Origin: Xenoacremonium recifei
Taxonomy: Eukaryota; Ascomycota; Sordariomycetes; Hypocreales; Nectriaceae
Reading direction: 5' to 3'
DNA: 64,000 nucleotides
Assembly: GCA_012184525.1 (NCBI GenBank)
Contig: WOFQ01000009.1
Span: 62,001-126,000, forward strand
Every line of letters begins with the position of its first letter. Position 1 is the first letter of the stretch. The notes below the pieces were generated by a model. The model saw only the letters and a list, made by a program, of their open reading frames with translations, did no database searches and had not been told where the DNA came from. The translations under genes and the position numbers were made by a program. This document shows positions 12,237 through 23,428 of this stretch, piece after piece.

Positions 12237-13472
12237 CTACCACGGATATTTCCGGATCTCCTCCTCAACTCCTAAATCAAGCCCTCGATCCAATTGCTTC
12301 TGATGCTCTGCATCCAGGTATTCCAGCAACACATTCCCATATTTCTCCTTCCCCTTATATTTGCTCACATCATCACCCCAACTGCGAACAGCGCTGGCAA
12401 GACGACCTGGTACATAGTCCTCCTGCGCTAGTTGAGTAACAGGTAAGAAGTATGTGCGGATAGTGAACGCGATAGCGCCGGTCTTGGGGAGTCTACGAAG
12501 TGACTGCCTCTCTGACCGATACCAATGGTTCTCAATAGCCTTATCCTGCTCTGCCGTGCTCCAGCTCACTTCTGCATCGTCTTCCTTGCCGATACTGTAG
12601 CTCCAGGGGAGACAGTCGTCGACCTGAATAAAATAGTTGTTCCGACAGTAGACCGAGTCGCACTTCAACCGGCTAAAAAACTTGGTCATGCTGCCCTCCA
12701 GTTTGTCTTTGAACCCTGGGACATTTCCGGATGTGTGAATTTCAGCCATCGACATTTGGTACTTGTCTGTGAGTCTCCAGAAACCTGCAAGTAAAACGGC
12801 GCCAGCGAGTAAATAGTATTGGCCATCAGGTCGTTCAATCATAAGAGCCAAGTCGTCCTGCACTAGTCGACCGCAAATCGCCATCGGGTCTTCCTTCAGT
12901 GGACGTTCAGTCGTGTTGAAAGACTCACGCGACCACAAGTTCTTGATGCCGACGGGAGTTCTCTCAAACAGAGTGGGATAACGTGCTGGAAGATACTCCA
13001 CAAGCTCGTCCATCAGTTCAATGGCAGAGTCCCAGGCTTCAGGGTGTGTTTGAACACATTTTTCTTTCCGGTCCTCAATCCGGGCAGCTCGAAGAGCATG
13101 ATATTTGGGAAATTCGTTGTCTAGCTCGATCCACTCCTCGTGAGGAGCTGTCCTGAGGCCCATAGTGATGTTGTACTTGGGCCCATATCGAAATGCTCTG
13201 TAGGGGAGAGGCTTCGTTGAATCGATAGACCAACCAGGATACGGTGTAGCCTTGGGCGTTGTGAAGGAATTTGGATTCCAGGCTTTTTGCCTCTCAGTTC
13301 GATAGATCTCGCCTGGAGTTTTCGGTTCGGCTTTGGTGGGAAGCGGTACTAGACTTGGTCGCCGAGTAATGAAACTCTTTCGAAAGTGACCCAAGCCCAG
13401 CACAATCAACCAGACAAAGCCACATGCAGCAACATAATGGTGAAAGCTCAGTGATAACTGGAGAGATTCCAT
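12237..13472 (-). CDS. DUF3445 protein (haem-dependent oxidative N-demethylase-like), paralogue B
   Basis: A single uninterrupted frame of 411 codons from the ATG at 13472; the frame is open a little further but only with non-ATG starts. An N-terminal hydrophobic segment (about residues 8-28) predicts a membrane anchor. The PF11927 body shows PYRAFRYGPKYNITMGL, then EEWIELDNEF, PARYPTLFERT, a conserved central CLPWSYSIG, and the hallmark SLRRLPKTGAIAFTIRTYF. The order of motifs is the same as in the copy at 3000-4538, but this one has no introns, and it keeps the central SVYCRNNYFIQVDDCLPWS region where paralogue A differs. Family activity (oxidative N-demethylation of amines in bacteria) is background knowledge; the fungal substrate is unknown. 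Confidence 0.87.
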   Translation of the reverse strand: MESLQLSLSFHHYVAACGFVWLIVLGLGHFRKSFITRRPSLVPLPTKAEPKTPGEIYRTERQKAWNPNSFTTPKATPYPGWSIDSTKPLPYRAFRYGPKYNITMGLRTAPHEEWIELDNEFPKYHALRAARIEDRKEKCVQTHPEAWDSAIELMDELVEYLPARYPTLFERTPVGIKNLWSRESFNTTERPLKEDPMAICGRLVQDDLALMIERPDGQYYLLAGAVLLAGFWRLTDKYQMSMAEIHTSGNVPGFKDKLEGSMTKFFSRLKCDSVYCRNNYFIQVDDCLPWSYSIGKEDDAEVSWSTAEQDKAIENHWYRSERQSLRRLPKTGAIAFTIRTYFLPVTQLAQEDYVPGRLASAVRSWGDDVSKYKGKEKYGNVLLEYLDAEHQKQLDRGLDLGVEEEIRKYPW

Positions 13473-14209
13473 ATTGAGCGGTTGAGGGACAGCTTGCAAT
13501 GCGGTCTACTCCAACTGAGCCAGAAAATCCACCACAGCGCCTGGGTAGAGGTCGCTTTTAGATCGCGTCACGAATTCACAACTCTTCACGACATCGTACA
13601 ATAGCGGTGCTCTCCGTTTTGCGTGCTCTGGCCACTCGCAACCGCCGGAAACTGTATACTATTTGGGATGTGATAGGCAATCCAACACTTTTCGGTATAG
13701 TCTGGCTCTTATCTCTTAGTTGAGCTTGCAGTGGGGACTGATGAGAGTCTTGAGATCGGTCTCAGATCAACATCTAAGTTGGTGTCTGACTTCCGCTTTA
13801 AGACCGGGAACTGTCTTCCTTTTGAGTATTCTATTGAGAAATGCGATGACCAAAGTCCATTGATCGTACGACAGGTTTGACCAGCGTTGCAGGTCTTTCC
13901 ACCGAGAGCTGTGTGAGGCACATGCTCCACTTACTTCCTAGCAGCACAATCCGAAAGACCTTGTCGAGTTAACATTGCGAAGAATGTATAATTCTGGGAG
14001 CAAAGACAGCAGGAAAAAAAAGCGAAAGAGAGGAAATGAGTAGGACTTGGAACTTTTATTCACAAAGGGTTGTAAGTGCACGTGAGAGGCACCTAGCCAC
14101 TGAATACGGAGCTTATCACAAGGTCCATAACTGGACAGATGACCCCGACGTATGGACAGGTAGGTTAGCTTGCTTGCAATAATAAACTAGAATATCCTGA
14201 CTAAAAGTA
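13473..14209. other. Intergenic, no gene recognised
   Basis: About 0.74 kb holding the promoter of DUF3445 paralogue B and the 3' end of the dehydrogenase gene. No further feature seen. Confidence 0.5.
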
Positions 14210-15441
14210 TTACGCAGCATGAACATCAACTAAAATTTTGACGTGGTTGTCTTTGTCATTGATGAGTGCTTTGATGCCATCCTCCACCAAATTGTCAAGC
14301 TTGATCCGTCTCGTGATCATACAATCGGGCTTTATGGCTCCTGAAACGGAGTTAGTCTCTTTCTATTCAATAGTACTTGGCCTGGCACTCACCTGTCTTT
14401 AGTTGTTCAATGACGTCTTTGAAATCCTGGCTGCGATATCCAAGAACCGATTTATACGCGCTCTCCTTGAACGTGAGCCAGTTCGGGTTGAAGGGGATCT
14501 CCTTTTCCCAAATTGCGACGTTGACGACAGTCCCCTTTGCCTTGACCGCTGCGCAGGCTCCCTTGACACTGTAGCAATAGTGAGAACTTTATCTTTGCGG
14601 CTCATTCTCTCCTCACCTAGGATACTTACCTAGCAGGGACACCAGCACAGTCGAAAACTACATCAGCGCCGTGGCCTCCGCTTAAATCCTGGACTGTTTT
14701 CGTAACATCTTCTTGAATCGGATTGACCACTCGTGTCGCACCAAAGTCGCTGGCAAACTTCTGACGAGATGCTGCGACCTCTGACATGACTATGGTCTTG
14801 ACCCCTTTCGCTTTGAGGCACAAGATTGTTGCCAAGCCGATTGGACCGCCACCAATAACCAGAACTACTGATTCAGGGCCAATCGGGGGAGCCGCAGAGA
14901 CCGCATGCCATGCCACGGAAAGGGGCTCGACTAGAGCCCCGATCTCTGGAGCGATATTGTCAGGGAGCGGAAACACATGAGTGGCTTGCACACAGACGGC
15001 CGAACTTAGGCCGCCGCCTCCTCCGCTCAACCCAACGAAGCCGCCAGAATGGCAGACGTTCTCAGCTTCGCTGTGGCAAGCAGCACATGATCCGCAGAAG
15101 ATGGTTGGCTGGACGGCACACAGCTGGCCAACTTTGAAGCCAGTGACATCGGGGCCGACTTCTTTGACGACTCCCGAGAACTCGTGACCCAACGTCACTG
15201 GGATTGTCTCACCAGTGACTGGGTGCGCGGATGTTGGGCAAAAGGTAGGGCCTCCCAGGTATTCATGAAGATCTGTGCCGCATATCCCGACGAAAGATGG
15301 GGAGATCTAGGCCGCGTGAGCCAAATGGTAAATGCAAGTGGTGTTCAGAGCAGATACCTTCACCTGACCTTCGCCTACGGTAGGCTCGGGAACGTCCTCG
15401 ATGCGGATGTCCTCTTTTCCGTAATAACGAGCAGCCTTCAT
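14210..15441 (-). CDS. Zinc-dependent medium-chain dehydrogenase, (R,R)-2,3-butanediol dehydrogenase type
   Basis: Four exons (15358-15441, 14630-15306, 14393-14568, 14210-14340) with introns of 51, 61 and 52 nt encode 355 residues, the normal length for the family. Catalytic zinc ligands are C37 (in GICGTDLHEY), H69 and E70 (GHEFSG). Structural zinc ligands are C99, C102, C105 and C113. The Rossmann fold has the GGGPIGLA nucleotide loop. The Gly-rich GLSGGGGG after the structural zinc loop is typical of yeast Bdh1-like enzymes, which interconvert acetoin and 2,3-butanediol with NAD(H). A polyol such as sorbitol or xylitol cannot be excluded. A TATAAAAG box lies about 125 bp upstream, and a striking array of CGG-N2-CCG sites lies 0.9 kb upstream at 16351-16408. 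Confidence 0.88.
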
Positions 15442-15565
15442 AATTGAGTCTCGACGATGCACAAGAGAAGGATCACGGTAGGTAGTTGGAGAATATATAT
15501 GGTTAGGTGCGTTATTGCGCTACAAAGTGGTGTGGTGGCAAGATGATCTGATTTCGCCTTGGACC

Positions 15566-15573
15566 CTTTTATA
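15566..15573 (-). promoter_or_regulatory. TATA box of the butanediol dehydrogenase-like gene
   Basis: TATAAAAG on the minus strand, about 125 bp before the ATG at 15441. Function inferred from match and position. Confidence 0.45.
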
Positions 15574-16350
15574 GCCTTGACAGGAGCGGGGGTTGCGCAT
15601 TAGATACTCCGACCCACACATCGAGATACTGCGAGATGTCCGACTCCGAGCGGACGAGAGCCGCTGAGAGCCGCTAGCAGGAGAAACATGGCAACCTGCA
15701 CGCATCACGGGTTACAAAAGCCGTCTTGGGATTTGCTCGCTTGAACGGAAGCCCGGTGGCTCTTCTTAGACTCTTGCAGAGCATGAACATATCTCCGCTT
15801 CCCCGCACTCTTGAGGTTACAGAACGTGGAACACATTATCCTGCCGATCGCAAACCTCAATTCTGTGGGGTTATCCGAAGACTTTCCCCAGAATCGTGGA
15901 GTATAAACGGAGCATGCTTGTTAAGAATTAGTTTGGTCTGAATGCTGCATCTCGTCCCATGCTTTGCCAGACCTATTCGTTGTGTGCTCAAACTGTTGTA
16001 GGTTCTGCCCGAAGCATAAGTTTAACAACTTCATTCCTCCCTTGTTCAACCCGATTCATTGTAAAATACGTAATATTCTATATAAACTAACAATTCTTAC
16101 TTCAAATAATATTCCTTTATGGGCTATTTATCTTTATATCACGTCTCGTTGACCTTGTACTCCGAGGCAGCTGCTCGAGTAGCCTGAAGGAGTTGCACCT
16201 GTTCCGCTGGCATGAGTTCTGCTCAGATACAGGTTGAGTAAGAGAGCTCAATAGGGAGACGTTTTAATTGAACCCTCTCGATGATTTGAGCACATGGGCA
16301 ACAAGATATGAGTTGTCCCGCTATAACGAGCGTGCAGGTGGTGTAGTAGA

Positions 16351-16408
16351 ATCGGAGCCGATTAAATCGGGACCGCGCCGTTGATCGGAACCGTCGGATC
16401 GGGACCGC
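16351..16408. promoter_or_regulatory. Four-copy CGG-N2-CCG array (candidate zinc-cluster binding site)
   Basis: Four decamers of the form ATCGG-RR-CCG start at 16351, 16366, 16384 and 16398 within 58 bp (ATCGGAGCCG, ATCGGGACCG, ATCGGAACCG, ATCGGGACCG). The two GGGACC copies share the 11-mer ATCGGGACCGC. Inverted CGG/CCG half-sites are the classic target of dimeric Zn2Cys6 proteins. The array lies between the dehydrogenase start and the 3' end of the zinc-cluster gene. Confidence 0.6.
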
Positions 16409-16837
16409 ACACGGCGACGTTCAATGGCCTCATTGAGGGTACAAACAAAAGTCTTCCCAGCTTGGAAGTCTGTGGATTGGTTGCGAGCCATAAGTTTTAT
16501 TTATTAGACCATCACTTGAAGTTTAATGCAATGTCCTGAATGATCACGATGTGCGGTTCTGAAAACCCCAATTGCTTCCGACGAAGGTTTGTTGCCCATA
16601 GTTGTCTACATAGTATACAAAAAAAGATCTCGCTACATAATTTTGTCAGTCGCTGTTTCGTTACAAGTCCTGTTTTTAGTTGTTTTGATCGACCGGTCAA
16701 AACTGTTGTCCTGGGGGTTTTAAGAAGTCACAACGCCTGGTACACCTGGCACGCACATAATTCACACCCGGAATCGATCGACTCAACCTCGTACCAAGAG
16801 GTAAGAAATCTTCCTAAGACTTTAGGACTTCCGAGTT

Positions 16838-19284
16838 TCATCGAGCTTCGAGGTCCATTCCGGCCTGCGAAGCCATTTCTCCGCCAAGCTCACTCATGGA
16901 CTGGGACTGGAATCTGAAAACTGACGGGACCTCCTCACCAGGTGAGATTGGAGATGCCTCGATAGTCTTGGGGTAGTTGAAGAAATCAAATATGTCGATG
17001 TTATCCAGCTCGCTCAACGAGGTTACCTGTGCCGAGGTTTGTTCCAGGCCAGACCGTCGAGTCGCAGAGGTGAGGGTAACGAGATCATGTGCGTTTCTGT
17101 AGATGCATTAGTCAAACCCATCAAATTTGAGATTGCGTAAAATACTTACCTCCTCATAGCCGCAAAGGTTGTGTGGCCAGTGCCTCCTCGCTGGACAACT
17201 CGGGCTAGAATCTGAGCATAGTTCTTGGCCACCTCCCAGTGTTGCCCGATCTGACGGAGCGTTTCAATGTAGAACTCCATCTTTGGATCGACCGGACCAC
17301 CGACTGTGGCTGCGTGAACCAACAGAGTCCTTGCTCCAACCCAAAGCGAGAAGGCAAAGGGTGGGCCAAGGAGGTCTAAGCCATTAGCTTCGAGGACATC
17401 TCGCGTGATGTCAGCGAGACTATGAACCGCCGAGAGGCATCGCTGCATCGCATAATCTGAAGGGACGAAGAAGTGCGACTTCACTGTTGGATATGCGGCA
17501 GCTGAGTGTAACCGCACAACAGCTGTAACGAACGCGCTGTGAAGCATGAACCAGTTTGCAACTCGGCTTGCTGGATCTGAATGACACAATGCCGATATCC
17601 TGCCATACTCGCTCGGGAGGCTTTGCAGCCAACCATCTAAAGTTCTATCCAGGAATCGATATCTATTCCGCCACTCCGCTGTATCAGCGGCAGAGGCAAT
17701 ATCGATGGGGCATTTTAAAAAGTTGTGTACCTTGCTGAGGATGGTCATAACCTCGCAATGGTACGAGAAGCTGCCCAAGTTCTCGGGTCTGTTTATTGTA
17801 TATCCGCTCAGGCTTTGATGATTGTTTAAGGATCGAGTTTCAACTGGGACGTTTCTCGAGAAGAGGTCGTAGGAGCAAGGGAGGACTCGTTTCATTTTCT
17901 CGTCGGCGAGCATAAAGTCGAAAGTAGTACTGCCGATCGTGGCGTATCGGTCGAGGAGATAGACCATCCAGCATAGTCGACGCCGACCCTCGTCTTCGAT
18001 CCATGACTCTGGTTTGCCGGCGGCTATTCGTCGAATAGATCCTGTTCCAGGCGTTTCTTCGGCTTCGACAGTAAGATAGACGCTGTTCTCTTCGCAGAGT
18101 TCCAACTGCCGCACGTTCTGTGCCAGGAGTGAAAGTAGATTCCACCCTCTCGGACCGTTCGAGGTGCCTAACTCGTCTAACGAGATGATAACCAAAGCTC
18201 TCAATGCCGCAACGCTGATGTGCTCCATAGCATATATCTGAACAGTATGCTTGGATGTCGCATGGTAATGAGCTTTCATCTCGGGTGAAAGTCGAGGGTC
18301 CTTGAGGAACCGCAGAGTCGTCGTGACGATGGCATGAAGAAGGATTCGGTCTGATTCTTCCAACGACGTGGACCCAAAGAAGAGTCCAAAGGTCGTTTTC
18401 CGGTCGAGAATAGGGCACCAGGTGTTACAGTGCTTGAAATATAAGTCGACAAGTGTATAGACGACATCGTGAGGAGGCAGGTCTGCCAGGAAGGTCTGAG
18501 GAAAGGGGGTCTTCCCAAGCCCAAAGCTGTTCAACGGGGAGGTCACAGCATTATGAACAGAGCCACTCTTCTGTCCCTGGCTCTGATAAGCTTGGACCAG
18601 TGTTGTATCCCCTGTCTGAAGTCGTCGTTGACTTCCATCCCCGAATCCCGCAGGGCTCGAAGATGCAAAGGCCGTTACCCTTGTCTGAGAACCTGGCGAG
18701 GATCTGGAGAAGCTGGTGGGACTGAATCTACTCGGATCATTCTGAAAATGAGCGATCCGAGGAGACGTTGCGTTGGTAGCAGACGGCGAAGGTGCCTGGG
18801 GAACGAGGCCGAGCGTGTGATCGTGGCCTATGTGTTCCTCCACCCGGCGGCCCAATGCTTGCAAGAGGGCATCAATCCGGTTCACCTTGGCCTCGAGCTC
18901 AGGGTTGAAGGTAGTCCGGCTTCCAGGCTTCTGCCTCTCAAGATAGACACAGTCCCGGTTGTGCCGGGCACACCACGAACACGCAGGTTCGGCTCTATCG
19001 CATTTGACCTTGCGGGCTTTGCATGTCTCGCATCTAGACGTGGATATTAGCAATGGGGAATCACCAGTTTCAGGGGGTCTATCTGAGGGTTATCCATACG
19101 ATATCTTCTGGTGGCCCTGTTTTCGCCGCTTCCTAGATGCCGCCGAAGTGCTGGCCTGACCGGCCTCCTCGTCGCTGGAGACATCATCGCGACTGAAGGC
19201 CGAGTTGGCCTCGTCTTCGGCCACTGACAGCGAAGCTCCGCTCACTGCTATCATGTTTCTATCCTCTCCATTGGCGCTCCACAT
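16838..19284 (-). CDS. Zn(II)2Cys6 transcription factor next to the glycerol genes
   Basis: Three exons (19100-19284, 17150-19033, 16838-17096) with introns of 66 and 53 nt give 775 residues. The zinc cluster C-x2-C-x6-C-x6-C-x2-C-x6-C is at residues 63-90 and is completed only after splicing. It is preceded by an acidic Ser/Asp/Glu stretch and a basic KRRK signal, and followed by a short coiled-coil-like linker (VNRIDALLQALGRRVEEH). The middle part (about residues 230-560) is a Fungal_trans-type domain (DLYFKHCNTWCPILDR, RRRLCWMVYLLDRY). The last exon is an acidic, Phe-rich tail (DNIDIFDFFNYP), a plausible activation domain. It lies 1.2 kb from the glycerol kinase gene in the same orientation, so a role as local regulator of glycerol use is an inference from position. 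Confidence 0.9.
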
Positions 19285-20503
19285 TTCTCATTGCTGCGAA
19301 GCCCTCAGGACGATACAGATAGGGGGCGCTTTGTAGATGGGATAGAGTCATATGGAGCCGTCACTCTGCAAGTCGTGGTCATCATGGGACTATGAACAGC
19401 CTGCAAGTCCCCTGATAACGTGAGATTCTCGGCAGTATGGAGTTCTGAAGCCGACGTTCGGGACCACGCCCCTGGTGGAGAGTCTCTCAGATAATTCGGG
19501 TGCCTAATCGCGAGCTCGGGAGTTCGAGGCAAAGACACAAATTTTCGCAGGCCACGGGAGCCGAAGCCTAGGCCGAAGGCGGAATGGAAGGCCTCGTGGA
19601 AGCGCGGTTCAGGCCCCTGTCTCGTCTAGCGTGGGAATGGCTCAGCAGGGGGCGGACGGGCAGGGAATGCGCAGGGAATGTTCGCAAAGCGCCCGAGCTG
19701 CAGGATGCCCGCCGCTGGGGTTCAGGGACTTTGTAACGGCCGCGTCGGGGTGGCTGGCAACTCGTTGTCAACTCAGCAACTCAGCAGAACTGCCGCTGCG
19801 TGGCCGAAACGTCACCCACGCCGTACTCGGGCGAGATCGGCAGAACTAATCCCCAGACTCTGCCCAGCTCTCCTCTGCTGCTCTCCGGGGAATCGGGGTT
19901 TTCAGAACTTCCTTATCAGGTAAAGAGCCGCAGAGTGGAAACGAGGAGAGGCTCGGTCTGGCCGGTTCCACTGTCTGGGCTGACGCCGCCAGGACGCACA
20001 CCAGCTGGTCAGGGGGGGAGGGGTTTGGTTTGGAGTAGCTCCTCCGTATCATACGGACGCGACGGAGTTGGCAAGGAGGAGTAAGAGAGTCGGACCCACG
20101 GAACCAGGAATCTCGCTCCAAGTTCTCCGAGAGTCCAAGAGTCGAGAGCCAAGGCGGTATCCATATTGATCTACAACGTGTGGCTCGGCATTTCTGGACG
20201 AAGATACGAGAGTCACACGCAGGGAGAGAAAGTTGATGACAATGATGTGGTGCTTGATTGATAGATCATCTCAACGTGTACAAGCAGATATGGTATATAG
20301 TACAGGCGAGTAAACGACACACGAACCCAAGTAGGTGATATCCTAGAATCCCACGTTCCCCTCATCCCACTGCTACCCCGCGATCCTCACCGTCAAGGAG
20401 CGAAGCTACGACCAGGACCAGGTCATCCCTGAGAGACGGGTGAAAGGAAGGAACAACAAGGTCAAGGCGTGGATGAAACATAACCCCCTCCTTACCAGGT
20501 CTC
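19285..20503. promoter_or_regulatory. Promoter region of the zinc-cluster gene; 3' region of glycerol kinase
   Basis: About 1.2 kb, GC-rich. It contains TCCGGGGAATCGGGGTT at 19884-19900 with two CGGGG units, the second inside the octamer TCGGGGTT (19893-19900) that recurs near the other genes of the cluster. No coding gene recognised; the short frames lack motifs. Confidence 0.45.
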
Positions 20504-22192
20504 TCAGTTGGACCAGCCCCGGCTCATCTCAACCGCCTTCTCCCACCGGTTAAATCGTTGAGTGGCCTCGTCGTCAGTGATCTGGGGCTTGAAGATGGTG
20601 CGGCCCTGGGTATTGACCTCCGAGAGGTCCCGGAAGTCCTTCCACACACCAACAGCCAAGCCAGCGGCAATGGCTGCGCCCAGCGCAGTCGTCTCACGCA
20701 TGGCAGGGCGGTTGACTGGGATACCGATGAGATCGGACTGGGTCTTCATTCGTGTTCTCGTTAGTGTATCTCTCCACAAACTCATGCATGCCACTTAATC
20801 CGGGGTTAAACATACCTGCATGATCAGATCGGCGTTGCACATGCCACCATCGACAGCAAGCTCCGTCAGGGCGTGGCCGCTGTCCTTCTCCATGGCGGTA
20901 AGAATAGCCTTGGTCTGGAAGCAGGTAGCTTCCAAGGTGGCGCGGGCGATGTGGCCGCGCTGGGTGTAGGCAGTGATTCCGAAGATGGTGCCCCGGGCAT
21001 CATCGATCCAGTAGGGGGCAAAGAGTCCACTGAAGGCGGTGACGAAGGTACAGCCACCATTGTCCTCGACGGTCTCCGCCAAGGCGCTGAGCTTAGACGA
21101 AGACTCAATAAAGCCGAAGTTGTCCACGAGGAACTTGACGCTAGAGCCAGCAACGGCAATGCTACCCTCGAGGGCGTACATAGTCTTACCCTCACCAAAG
21201 TCGAAGGCGACGGTGGTCAACAGACCATGGGTTGAGATGACGGGCTTGGCGCCGACGTTGTACAGAAGGAAGCAACCCGTTCCGTAGGTGTTCTTGGCTA
21301 GACCAGGAGTGAAGCCCTTTTGGCCGACGAGAGCAGCTGACTGGTCACCCAGGCATCCGGTAATCTTGATTCCCTTCAGGGATGTGCTGGCCAGGGTGCC
21401 GTAAGCCTTGGGGTCAGAAGACCGCACAATCTTGGGCAGTCTGATCTTGGTGGTGTCGATTCGGAACCAGTCAATGAGATCATCGTCGTAGTCGAGAGTC
21501 TCAAGGTTCATGAACATGGTTCGCGAAGCGTTGCTTGGGTCTGACACATAGATATCACGCTCAGTGCCACCGTTGAGTCGGTAGGTCAACCAGGTATCGA
21601 TAGTACCGAAAGCCAGAACCCCTCGCTCATAGGCGTCCTTGACAGCATCAACGTGCTCCAAGAGCCAGAGCAGCTTGCTAGCGGAGGGGTAGGTGGAAAG
21701 AGGGAGACCGCATCGTGCGGTGAGCTCGCTAGCACCGAGGCGGTGCTTCAGACGGCGAACCAGCTCCTGAGATCGCGTGTCTGTCCACACAATGGCGTTG
21801 TGTAGAGCCTTTCCAGTTGTCCGATCCCAAACAACGGTGGTCTCTCTTTGGTTGGTGATGCCAACGGCCTTGATCTGCTCCCGAGAATGACCAGCGTTCT
21901 CAAAGGCCTCCACAGCCGCATCAATACAAGACTCGACTGAGGTGATGATCTCCTCAGGGTCATGTTCATGCCAGCTTTGAATTTCCGTCAGCAACCGAAC
22001 TTGCGAACTCGACGATTTGTCGAGGAACAATGACTAGACTTACCCAGGCTGGGGATAGATCTGCTTGAATTCCAACTGATGTGTGGCCACGACCTCGCCG
22101 TTGGGGTCAAAGATCAGGAACCGCGAGCTGGTGGTGCCCTGATCGATGGCCCCCACGAAGGAGATGTGAGAAGTCCCGTTGGCGTGAGGCAT
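20504..22192 (-). CDS. Glycerol kinase
   Basis: Catalyses ATP-dependent phosphorylation of glycerol to sn-glycerol 3-phosphate in the cytosol. Three exons (22044-22192, 20816-21974, 20504-20743) with introns of 69 and 72 nt encode 515 residues, the usual family length. The FGGY signature regions can be read: AIDQGTTSSR at residues 15-24 (phosphate loop 1), NQRETTVVWD, WTDTR, GCLGDQSAALVGQ, NTYGTGCFLLYNVG, and WIDDARGTIFGI. The second splice joins LIMQ to TQSDLIGIPVNRP, restoring the conserved AVDGGMCNADLIMQ...TALGAA block. Divergently oriented to the aquaglyceroporin gene across 1.2 kb of shared upstream DNA. Orthologous to yeast GUT1; the symbol is left blank because naming in this species is unknown. 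Confidence 0.97.
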
Positions 22193-23428
22193 TGTGGATG
22201 ATAGAGGGGGGAATGTGATGATGGGGAACGGTGAGGGCTAAGGGACAGCAAGAAGGGACAGGCTTAATGCAAGTCGCTAGAATATCAGATAAAACAGGAT
22301 CGTGGTGCCGCGGTGAGGAGGAGTTGCTGAATGCACCCTTCCGGTATTTAAACCGTCTCTCGGGACACCGAGCCTGCGGGACCGCAGCGACTCCATGGGG
22401 AACAGACCCCTCAAGCGAATCTACCCCAGCCCCGGACTTGTGGAGTGTCCGGGCTCGCACGAGATCAGCTCAGGTTTTTCTGTCCCGAGGCATGGCCCGA
22501 TGGTGCGGCAGCACACTGACAAAGTGCCTAGGTTTCTTACTTTGCCTGAATCGACTGAGATATCTCGGGGTTTGGGCCCCGACTTACAGGCCCCGGCCGG
22601 CACGGAGGAGGGCATTATCGGTTCTGCCAATAGCGAGGTCTGTGGGGAAACTCCATAGGAAAAGGGCAAGAAAAACGCTCATCCCCCGCAGGTCAGCCTG
22701 GCTGAGAACCGTTCTGGAAACTGGCTGCGAGGACCGTTCATTCAGCGCGGCTAGACCCTGTTGTGGATCGGCCTCAGAGACCCTCGAGTTGGGGACTATT
22801 GGGGGAAATCGGAGGCGGAGCGCGGAGGGGTGGAGATCGGAGAAGGGGGTTGGAGGTCTCGAGGTCTTGAGGAGAGGCTAAGGACTAACACACTCCCGGA
22901 GATGCCCTCTGGCCCTCTCGGTGTGGGCCACCGAAGAGTACAACCCAGAGAACCCTTATCCGCGGCGTTCACCTGACTTGCAGAGGTAGAGATTTCGCTC
23001 GGTATCGTCTGATTCTCTCGGGTTATGTCGTATCCCCCTCCCGGTGCATGGGAGCCGCAATGGGGAGGGGGCTAGTCTCCGGACCCCGAGCCTTCGAGAT
23101 ACTCCCAGCAGGCCCGGTCCGGGGGCAAAGCACATACCAACCTGATTCTTCCTAGGACGGGGGCGTCTCGCCCGGACTTCTGATCTCGCGAATTGCCCAG
23201 GCGGCAAAGGGTCCCCCCCGCCAGAGATCTCATGCCTCGTCCGTCCACAGTCCGTTCCGCAGTCAGAGTGTAACCCCGTAAGGCCGGTAGCAACATAAAG
23301 AGTGACCTTTTCCCCACGGGGCAAGTGATACCATCAAGATCATTCCATCTCTGACATCCGATCTCCAACTGTCAAAATTCTTATCTCGTTGTTGAAGATT
23401 CCTTGCAACTTTGAGACTTTGCATCAAG
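22193..23428. promoter_or_regulatory. Bidirectional promoter region between glycerol kinase and aquaglyceroporin
   Basis: 1.2 kb shared upstream region. It holds the octamer TCGGGGTT at 22565-22572, inside ATCTCGGGGTT, whose exact reverse complement AACCCCGAGAT recurs before the glycerol-3-phosphate dehydrogenase gene at 25972. A related CGGACCCCGAG is at 23090-23100. The segment CGGGGTTTGGGCCCCG (22566-22581) is an inverted CGGGG repeat. No coding gene recognised. Confidence 0.5.

Larger units (their letters stand above)
15442..16837. other. Intergenic region with promoter elements and an AT-rich patch
   Basis: About 1.4 kb upstream of the dehydrogenase and downstream of the zinc-cluster regulator. 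It holds the TATA box at 15566-15573, an AT-rich patch at about 16020-16140, and the four-copy CGG-N2-CCG array at 16351-16408. No gene seen. Confidence 0.5.

Noticed and set aside
12237..13499. Longer start for DUF3445 paralogue B at 13499
   Set aside because: That codon is TTG; the first ATG in frame is 13472 and is followed directly by the membrane anchor.
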